Shown here one piece after another: positions 1 to 5,724 of a stretch of DNA of 6,448 nt. How positions within the stretch are numbered: position 1 is the stretch's first letter; every line of letters starts with the position of its first letter. A program made the position numbers and the translations under genes. The DNA is from an uncultured Acetatifactor sp. (GTDB taxonomy: Bacteria; Bacillota; Clostridia; Lachnospirales; Lachnospiraceae), in contig CAKRZO010000046.1 in assembly GCA_934433135.1 (NCBI GenBank), positions 1 through 6,448 on the forward strand. The letters run 5' to 3'. Under the pieces are notes generated by a model that was given only the letters and a program-made list of their open reading frames with translations, made no database searches and was not told the DNA's origin.

Positions 1-281
1 TTAATCTAATAAGTCCAGTCTCTGGATATGATTATTTTACTAAAGCATTCAAAGATTACCCTAATGTTCAAACAAACCTTGTGAAGAACCATCTCTATGG
101 TGGCTCTGTTACAGTTGCAGGGCTTCTGAATCATGGCGACATCATAGAACAATTCCATCCTAAGAGGAATGACGTTATGTTCCTTCCTGAAGAAATGTAC
201 AACTCAGAAGGAAGAGACCTGAAAGGTGAAAAGATGGAAGTATTAGAGCAATACTATAACGCAAAGATTTATTTGACATGA
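1..281 (+). CDS. DUF512-domain protein (probable radical-SAM/DUF512 family), C-terminal fragment
   Basis: Only the last 92 codons are in the window; the reading frame is already open at the left edge (first whole codon at base 3) and ends at TGA 279-281, so the true start lies upstream. An internal ATG/GTG, such as the GTG at 81, should not be taken as the start. The visible part matches the end of the DUF512 domain: a V-x-N-x-L-Y-G-G-S-V-T-V-A-G-L-L core followed by H-G-D-I, then a D-V-M-F-L-P-E-E-M segment and an acidic/Leu tail resembling the family's usual ending. DUF512 proteins normally have a PDZ-like segment and a radical-SAM core before this domain; those parts are not visible here, so the radical-SAM assignment is family knowledge. 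The biochemical role of the family is not established. The stop overlaps the next start (ATGA at 278-281), indicating a shared transcript with a second radical-SAM gene. Confidence 0.8.
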   Translation, partial: NLISPVSGYDYFTKAFKDYPNVQTNLVKNHLYGGSVTVAGLLNHGDIIEQFHPKRNDVMFLPEEMYNSEGRDLKGEKMEVLEQYYNAKIYLT

Positions 282-1156
282 GCAATACAATATATTGGGA
301 TAAATTAAGAATATTGGTCACCAATAGCTGCAACTATCGATGCCCTTTTTGTCATAATGAAGGACAGGTTTCTCGTAAAACCATCAAAACAATGGATTTT
401 GACAAATTCAAAATCCTCATAGATGCTGTAAAGGATGAGGGGATTTCTGAAATTTGCTTTAGTGGAGGTGAACCCCTCCTTGATAAAAACCTCATTGAGA
501 TGATTAGATATGCATATAGAAATGCAGAATGGGAAGTATGCTGTGCCTCCAATCTGTCTCTGATAACTAAAGAACAAGTTCAGCAATTAGCGGATATTCC
601 TTTAAAATTTAACATCCAGTTTCCCTATACAAAAGCTAAGAAGTTTCATCAAAGCACTGGTAATGGTTTTATAGATAAAATCATAACAAATATACGAATG
701 GTTCGTAATGCCGGATTGGAAGTTGGATTAAACTGTGTTATCCAAAATGATATTGAGGCAGATGTTAGGGATATGGTAGAATTTGCTCTTCAAGAAGAAC
801 TTCCACTCAAACTTTTACCACAAATAGGTCTCACAGGAAGCAAGGATTTTAAGACATTTGTATTTCCAATACTTAAAGAATATGTCGTTAGTTGTATAGA
901 TAAAGGAACTGGAGCTATTAGATGGCTGCTGAAAAAAGGAGATAAGCAAACTTCTGTACTCTACATCGACTCACCATGTTTTACTCAAGATATAGATAGC
1001 TGCCGAAATTACTCAGAGATTAGAATACTACCAGACATGAGTCTGCAACCATGTATTCTGCGTTCTTCTGGAACAAAGATATTGGATTTGTCAAAAGGAG
1101 AAGAAAGTATCAAACAACAATTCAGAGAAGCATGGAAGAGCTTGAAGAACTGCTAA
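278..1156 (+). CDS. MoaA-like radical SAM enzyme with possible auxiliary Fe-S cluster site
   Basis: A 292-residue radical-SAM protein. The CX3CX2C motif (C18, C22, C25, in S-C-N-Y-R-C-P-F-C-H) should bind the [4Fe-4S] cluster that cleaves S-adenosylmethionine, and S-G-G-E-P (62-66) is the classic SAM-contacting motif. Near the C-terminus C234, C242 and C259 occur in a segment (S-C-R-N-Y-S-E-I-R-I-L-P-D ... Q-P-C) resembling the second-cluster region of MoaA, but the spacing is CX7CX16C rather than MoaA's CX2CX13C. The protein is shorter than MoaA and ends in K-N-C without the C-terminal Gly-Gly that MoaA needs, so it is probably not a GTP 3',8-cyclase. The substrate is unknown; neighbouring glycosyltransferases suggest a sugar-bearing or nucleotide-derived small molecule (inference). 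The start is fixed by the ATGA overlap with the upstream gene; there is no obvious Shine-Dalgarno. No signal peptide or membrane segment is seen, so it is cytosolic. Confidence 0.9.
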   Translation: MSNTIYWDKLRILVTNSCNYRCPFCHNEGQVSRKTIKTMDFDKFKILIDAVKDEGISEICFSGGEPLLDKNLIEMIRYAYRNAEWEVCCASNLSLITKEQVQQLADIPLKFNIQFPYTKAKKFHQSTGNGFIDKIITNIRMVRNAGLEVGLNCVIQNDIEADVRDMVEFALQEELPLKLLPQIGLTGSKDFKTFVFPILKEYVVSCIDKGTGAIRWLLKKGDKQTSVLYIDSPCFTQDIDSCRNYSEIRILPDMSLQPCILRSSGTKILDLSKGEESIKQQFREAWKSLKNC

Positions 1157-1767
1157 AAAAATACAATCTTGATCATCTAGATGATCTTATTGTTTCTCCA
1201 TGGAGTGAGCAGTATTGTATTACACCATTCCCTAAATATTGGCAAATTACATATCAAATAATGAGTAGAATACCCTCTAATAAGAGAGTAGTTGAAATAG
1301 GCTGCGGACAAGGTGATGTGACTGCAATATTTTGTCAACTTGGATTTTCAAGAGTTTCATCTTATGAAAAAGACCCATTACTAGCAGTAAATGCCAAACG
1401 TCGATTAAATGATTTGTTTGGAAGAGAAAATATTGTTTCTTTGGGAGAATATCCTGCGAAATGCCATATAGAATGTGATGTGCTTGTATTGGTTAATTGT
1501 GTGTACGATGAACTTGTAGATAGTAAAGTTGGCTATAAAAAAATATTGAAGGATTTTTATAAACATGCTGGTAATCCCCAATACTTTATAATGGAAGTTA
1601 TAGATAGTTCGTATACAATTGAAGATGAAGTATTTCCAAAGTACCTTCGCTTGTCCCATAAAGATGTAGATGAAATGTTTCCAAACTTTCAAATTAAATC
1701 ATGGCAGACATATAAATATCCTCAAAATAAGAAAAGTAAAACATTATATTTGATAGAAAAGAAATGA
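1132..1767 (+). CDS. Class I SAM-dependent methyltransferase
   Basis: A 211-residue protein with a Rossmann-type methyltransferase signature. V-V-E-I-G-C-G-Q-G-D (E55, G57, G59, G61) is motif I for SAM binding. S-Y-E-K-D-P (E79) is the likely motif II acidic residue that binds the ribose, and L-V-L-V-N-C-V-Y-D-E-L is the strand 4 region. The acceptor cannot be told from sequence. The frame stays open upstream to an ATG at 1051, but that would overlap the preceding gene by about 106 bases, and the extra 27 residues are basic and low-quality, lying over that gene's cysteine region. I therefore start at the ATG at 1132, preceded by an AGAGAAG stretch that is a weak Shine-Dalgarno candidate and giving a 25-base overlap with the radical-SAM gene. 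Its stop is ATGA-coupled to the next gene. In context it is a tailoring enzyme of the same pathway (inference). Confidence 0.83.
   Translation: MEELEELLKKYNLDHLDDLIVSPWSEQYCITPFPKYWQITYQIMSRIPSNKRVVEIGCGQGDVTAIFCQLGFSRVSSYEKDPLLAVNAKRRLNDLFGRENIVSLGEYPAKCHIECDVLVLVNCVYDELVDSKVGYKKILKDFYKHAGNPQYFIMEVIDSSYTIEDEVFPKYLRLSHKDVDEMFPNFQIKSWQTYKYPQNKKSKTLYLIEKK
1171..1186. repeat. Perfect 16-base palindrome inside the methyltransferase gene
   Basis: GATCATCTAGATGATC reads identically on both strands. It lies near the 5' end of the methyltransferase coding region, at codons 14-19 (D-H-L-D-D-L), 15 bases after the upstream gene's stop. The flanking bases do not extend the symmetry. It could be an operator-like protein site or simply the result of coding the repeated Asp/Leu residues; a palindrome of this length is expected only occasionally by chance in a window this size, so the evidence for function is weak. 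Confidence 0.45.
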
Positions 1768-3515
1768 ACATACTTATTGTTACATCAGAAATAGGACTCG
1801 ATGGAGGCGGTATGGCATTAGCTTGCAAGCGAGTTGTGGATATTCTAAGGAAGGAACATAATGTGATAGTTTTGTCTTCCACAGAAAATCCTATATATAC
1901 CGTAAAAGGAGGGATGAACCCGAATACAGAGAATGGCATTCGAAAGGAATACAAACTCAAGCATGATAGTTTAGTATATAAACATGCTGATGTTGTTATT
2001 GCTTTTGGTGGAAGATTCAATGGGTATTACGGTGCAATGCTTGCGGAGAAGTTAGGTAAACGGTTTATATTGGCTCTTCGTGGTAGTGATATTAATATTG
2101 TCAAATGGTCTATTGATGACACTTGGTACCTTAGAGAGGCCACAAATAGGGCGAGTAAGATTGTATGTCTTTCTAATGAAATGATTCGTAATGTTATAAG
2201 TCTTTGTCCTGAGTCGAATGGAAAGACAATTATTATCCCAAATGAGTATGAAGGTAATTGTGTAAAAATCAATTTTCACAATTTAAGTGACAAAATTGTC
2301 ATAGGAACAGCCGCCTCTCATTTGAATGAGAAAAAAGGTATAGGTAATCTTATCATTATGCTTAAAAAGTTTAAGGAAATTTCTAAAACTGAGATATACT
2401 TGGATTTAGTTGGAGAAATCGACAATGACTTGCTTGAAAATTATCAGAATGAAGTTAGAACATATAATCTTGAAAATAATATAAGATTTCTTGGTTATCA
2501 ACCACGTGAGATTCTAAGAGATACTATGAGAAATTGGGATTTCTACATTCAGGCTTCTGTGTGCGAAGGGCATCCCAACGCGATTAGTGAAAGTCTTCAA
2601 TGTGGTACAGGATTTATCAGTAGTAAAACCGGATTTATTGCGGAAACGCTACAGAAGCAATTTCCTGAGTTCTTTTTTGAGGACTTCACTCCTGATGTTA
2701 TGGCAAACAATTTGAAAGCATTGTGTTGTATGCCAAACTTGGTAGAGCGTTACCAAAAGGCAATAGGTGTTCTCAAAAATGGCTGCGCTAAGGAAAAGAT
2801 AGCACAAAAGTGGCTTGGGATGTTGTCGTATAGCAAAACTCCTAAAAATGATATGGAAGTCGAGAGCATTGTGTGTGTAGGTCTTCATGATGTCATGGGA
2901 GACATACATGATAGTATAACTACTCCAACAAATGTTTTTCGAGATTTCGTTGGATATATAGCAGAAAAGGGATATGGTATATGTTCCATGCATGAGTATT
3001 TGTCAAAGAGTAAAGAAGAAAGAAAAAAGTGGATAGTATGTACATTTGATGATGGCTATAAAAGCCTAACACATGATGCGTTAGAGATATTAAAAAAACA
3101 AGGATTTACTGCAACGGTCTTTGTTTGCACAGGTCTCATCGGAAAGGATAATTCCTGGAATAACAAGGATGCAACTTTACGAGAACATCTTGACATAAAG
3201 GATATTAACCTGCTTGTAAAAGAAGGATGGGAGGTGGCATCACATGGTGTTTTCCACAAAAATCTTCTCAAACTAAATGATGTTGAAATTGAATATGAGC
3301 TATTAGAATCAAAGCAATCACTGAATCAGTTAGTAGGATATTGTGATACATATGCCTATCCTTATGGTGCTTATAACAAATTTATTCGCCGCTGTGTTGA
3401 GAAATATTATAAGTACGCATTCGCTGTTGACAAAGGTGGAACATCAATGGTTGTTGACAAACATCAACTAAAAAGATATTCAATTACGGAAATTTATAAA
3501 ATGCTAAAAAAATAA
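1764..3515 (+). CDS. Fused GT4-type glycosyltransferase and NodB-type polysaccharide deacetylase
   Basis: One uninterrupted 583-residue frame joins two enzymes. The first roughly 360 residues form a GT-B glycosyltransferase of the GT4 type: a Gly-rich N-terminal loop (D-G-G-G-M), a G-T-A-A-S-H-L-N-E-K-K-G donor-site segment (181-192) and the E-X7-E motif (E268, E276, in C-E-G-H-P-N-A-I-S-E). From about residue 370 on it is a carbohydrate esterase 4/NodB domain: T-F-D-D-G (D429 probable base, D430 metal ligand), S-H-G-V-F-H (H494, H498 metal ligands) and Y-A-Y-P-Y-G (530-535). Family knowledge: GT4 transfers a sugar from a nucleotide-sugar; NodB domains hydrolyse N-acetyl groups of amino sugars. 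The inferred joint role is to attach an N-acetylated sugar and deacetylate it. There is no signal peptide, unlike secreted peptidoglycan or chitin deacetylases, so the substrate should be cytosolic. The start is fixed by the ATGA overlap; the stop overlaps the next start (TAATG). Confidence 0.9.
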   Translation: MNILIVTSEIGLDGGGMALACKRVVDILRKEHNVIVLSSTENPIYTVKGGMNPNTENGIRKEYKLKHDSLVYKHADVVIAFGGRFNGYYGAMLAEKLGKRFILALRGSDINIVKWSIDDTWYLREATNRASKIVCLSNEMIRNVISLCPESNGKTIIIPNEYEGNCVKINFHNLSDKIVIGTAASHLNEKKGIGNLIIMLKKFKEISKTEIYLDLVGEIDNDLLENYQNEVRTYNLENNIRFLGYQPREILRDTMRNWDFYIQASVCEGHPNAISESLQCGTGFISSKTGFIAETLQKQFPEFFFEDFTPDVMANNLKALCCMPNLVERYQKAIGVLKNGCAKEKIAQKWLGMLSYSKTPKNDMEVESIVCVGLHDVMGDIHDSITTPTNVFRDFVGYIAEKGYGICSMHEYLSKSKEERKKWIVCTFDDGYKSLTHDALEILKKQGFTATVFVCTGLIGKDNSWNNKDATLREHLDIKDINLLVKEGWEVASHGVFHKNLLKLNDVEIEYELLESKQSLNQLVGYCDTYAYPYGAYNKFIRRCVEKYYKYAFAVDKGGTSMVVDKHQLKRYSITEIYKMLKK

Positions 3516-4564
3516 TGAAAAAAATATTGGGAATATTTAGAGGATTTCCGGGATTAGGGCGTGTCATTTCTGGTGTTTCGCTTCTTGAAACGTTGCGGGA
3601 CGAGTATGGCTATAGCATTGAAATTATTTCCTATCTCCAAGGTAATCGCTATCTTGAACTAAAAGGATATAAAAATTTGCATGAAGTGGTTCCTATGGAC
3701 TATTGCTCTATTGGGTTACTTCCCACGAATGTTATTGGAACTTATATCCATGAAAAAATACGATGTTTCCTACCTGACGTTGTAATAATAGACGGTGAGC
3801 CATTGATAATTCAGGCATTAAGAATCTCATATCCTAAACTGAAGATTGTAGCATTGCTTAACCCTGCAGACATAGAAAATGAGCAGAATGATAAGGATGC
3901 TATGCGCTATTTTAATGCTATATATTCACTTTCCGACTTGGCAATAGTTCATGGATTAAGAAGTGTTTCAAAAATCGGGAGCTATAAAAAAATAGTATCG
4001 GTGAACACAATTCTGAGAAAGGAAATACTAAAAGTCAACACCAATAGAACAAACAATATATTTTGCTTGTTGGGTGGAGGCACTGTTAATGTAGGATATT
4101 CTTTTTCTGAATCAACAATTCAGATAGCTAAATTGAGCATGGATGCGTCTGAGTATCTAAAAGAATACAAGATGCATATCGTTTGCTCATCGAAAAATAT
4201 CTATGATGCTCTCAATGAATTCAAACATGGGAAAAACATTATACTCTATGATAAAATACTTGATATACAAGAGTATTATTCAAAAGCAGGACTCATTATT
4301 ACAAGATCTGGAAGGAATACTTTAAGCGAATTGGCATATTTGGGTATACCTGCATTATCCTTTCTGTCTGGCTGCCAATATAGAAAAGCTGAACAGAAAC
4401 AGAATCTGGAAGCCTTAGGAGTACACAATGTCAAACCAGTTTCTCTCAGCATTCAGCCAAAAGAATTGGCTAATCAAATCAAAGATATGATAAGTGCTAA
4501 ATACCATAGAGAGTTTTTTGTTCCTGGAAATCAACAAGCAATACAAGAAATTCTGAATTTATAG
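3515..4564 (+). CDS. GT-B glycosyltransferase, MurG/MJ1255-like
   Basis: A 349-residue GT-B-fold glycosyltransferase. The N-terminal domain opens with a F-R-G-F-P-G-L-G-R loop (about residues 8-16), the position where MurG-like enzymes have a Gly-rich acceptor loop, and continues with P-D-V-V-I-I-D-G-E-P (87-96), typical of this group. The C-terminal domain begins near L-L-G-G-G-T (187-190) and carries T-R-S-G-R-N-T-L-S-E-L (263-273), the nucleotide-sugar binding segment, followed by G-I-P-A-L-S-F and a later E-Q-K-Q-N stretch as in GT28-like proteins. It lacks MurG's full signature, so it is not a peptidoglycan enzyme; the sugar and acceptor are unknown. It has no signal peptide or membrane segment. 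It overlaps the upstream stop by one base (TAATG), so translation is probably by re-initiation. It is followed after 2 bases by another GT-B gene with which it shares fold but limited visible identity. Confidence 0.8.
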   Translation: MKKILGIFRGFPGLGRVISGVSLLETLRDEYGYSIEIISYLQGNRYLELKGYKNLHEVVPMDYCSIGLLPTNVIGTYIHEKIRCFLPDVVIIDGEPLIIQALRISYPKLKIVALLNPADIENEQNDKDAMRYFNAIYSLSDLAIVHGLRSVSKIGSYKKIVSVNTILRKEILKVNTNRTNNIFCLLGGGTVNVGYSFSESTIQIAKLSMDASEYLKEYKMHIVCSSKNIYDALNEFKHGKNIILYDKILDIQEYYSKAGLIITRSGRNTLSELAYLGIPALSFLSGCQYRKAEQKQNLEALGVHNVKPVSLSIQPKELANQIKDMISAKYHREFFVPGNQQAIQEILNL

Positions 4565-4566
4565 TT

Positions 4567-5724
4567 ATGAATATGAGGAAGGTGATGCTATTCGCATATG
4601 ACGGAACTGGACTTGGACATCTTATGAGATTAGTAAAGATTGCATGGGGACTATCAGAAGAATGTCAAGTGATGGTTGTGTCCGGTCATAAGGCTATGCC
4701 TGATATTATACCAGAAGAAATTCAATACTATCTTCTACCAAATTTCAGCGAGTTACGAGAAGAAAAGCGCTATACCAATGAGCAAACTAACAAAGTCAGA
4801 ATAAAGATTCTTGAAAATTTGATCAAAGATTTTATGCCAGATGTATTCGTTACGGATTATCTACCTCTTGGGAAACGTTGCGAACTCGCAAGAATAATTA
4901 CAAGCTATAACTGCCTTAAATATTTTGTACTTAGAAGTGATATTGGTGGGGACAGACTTACACATGAGGATGTATTTTCAAATAGAAACATAGCAATTCT
5001 CAAGAGATACTATCATAGAATACTATTAGCTAGCGACCCCATAGTTACTTCATTAGAAGTGTACTCCTGGCTTCCTACAGACATTCTTGACATGATTGTA
5101 TATATTGGTTGTGTTACGTATCCTGTATCAACTAAACAAATAATTGATACACGTTTGGCATATCTAACAGGACATACACAAAAATGGATGGTGTGTTCAG
5201 CAGGAGGAGGAAGAATAAGTCAAGATTTCTCTAAGAAATGTATTGAAATGGCTAAAGATAAAAGATTCGCAGATTGGAAGATAGATATTATTCTAGGTAA
5301 TTATTCCCAACTTCCATGGCCATATGGTCAAACTGAAACATTAAGCATAGGGAATATAACAATTCATAGGAAACTGAAAAATCTATATTTGCTTCATGCT
5401 TCTGCAGACTGTGTAATATGTGCAGGAGGCTATAATTCCTTGATAGAATCTATGCAAGGGAAAGACAAATACATATTTGCTTATTCTGTCATGGACTTTG
5501 CCATTGAAGAAGAACAGGTTCATAATATTAGAAACTTCGGAAAATACTATCCAATAACAGAAATTCCATCTCTTAACTCTATGGCAGATTTAATCTTTAG
5601 TAAAACGTTAAGGGTTCAATCTAATGATAATATAAGACTTAATCTAAATGGTATTGAAAATGCCAAACGTCTGATAATTGAGGATTTAGAACATTTTCAT
5701 CAACCTAAAATTATAGCAAAATGA
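4567..5724 (+). CDS. GT-B glycosyltransferase, COG4671-like
   Basis: A 385-residue predicted glycosyltransferase. G-T-G-L-G-H-L-M-R (13-21) is the acceptor-side glycine loop with the conserved His seen in MurG-like and COG4671 proteins. P-D-V-F-V-T-D-Y-L-P-L-G-K (91-103) resembles the P-D-V-x-x-x-D-x-x-P-x-G segment of COG4671. S-A-G-G-G-R (211-216) opens the C-terminal domain, and A-D-C-V-I-C-A-G-G-Y-N-S-L-I-E-S (280-295) is the donor-binding segment with its G-G-Y-N and Glu. Family members are only predicted transferases, so the donor and acceptor are unknown. ATG codons at 4567 and 4573 are both possible; I use the first, 2 bases after the preceding stop, and neither has a clear Shine-Dalgarno. 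It is the second of two consecutive GT-B genes and is ATGA-coupled to the phosphoesterase gene downstream. Confidence 0.8.
   Translation: MNMRKVMLFAYDGTGLGHLMRLVKIAWGLSEECQVMVVSGHKAMPDIIPEEIQYYLLPNFSELREEKRYTNEQTNKVRIKILENLIKDFMPDVFVTDYLPLGKRCELARIITSYNCLKYFVLRSDIGGDRLTHEDVFSNRNIAILKRYYHRILLASDPIVTSLEVYSWLPTDILDMIVYIGCVTYPVSTKQIIDTRLAYLTGHTQKWMVCSAGGGRISQDFSKKCIEMAKDKRFADWKIDIILGNYSQLPWPYGQTETLSIGNITIHRKLKNLYLLHASADCVICAGGYNSLIESMQGKDKYIFAYSVMDFAIEEEQVHNIRNFGKYYPITEIPSLNSMADLIFSKTLRVQSNDNIRLNLNGIENAKRLIIEDLEHFHQPKIIAK

Noticed and set aside
305..586. Minus-strand open frames at 305-586 and 352-552
   Set aside because: They lie wholly antisense to the radical-SAM gene, show no recognisable motif and have no operon context; AT-rich coding DNA often leaves such frames.
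278..1156. True MoaA (GTP 3',8-cyclase)
   Set aside because: It is too short, has different C-terminal cysteine spacing, lacks the Gly-Gly tail and has no molybdopterin genes beside it.
1405..2279. Minus-strand open frames at 1405-1692, 1694-2020, 2027-2272 and 2052-2279
   Set aside because: They are antisense to the methyltransferase and the glycosyltransferase-deacetylase genes, both of which have clear catalytic motifs; the translations are Ile/Phe/Ser-rich shadows.
2820..2900. A frameshift or lost stop artificially joining two genes in the glycosyltransferase-deacetylase frame
   Set aside because: The frame runs cleanly through the domain junction with no change of frame and no nearby intact start with gene-like spacing; fusion is the simpler reading, though assembly error cannot be excluded without reads.
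2649..3271. Minus-strand open frames at 2649-2993 and 3056-3271
   Set aside because: They are antisense to the fusion gene, including its conserved T-F-D-D-G region, and have no family features.
3515..5724. MurG or another peptidoglycan enzyme
   Set aside because: Only the general GT-B pattern matches; MurG's full signatures and cell-division/wall gene neighbours are absent.
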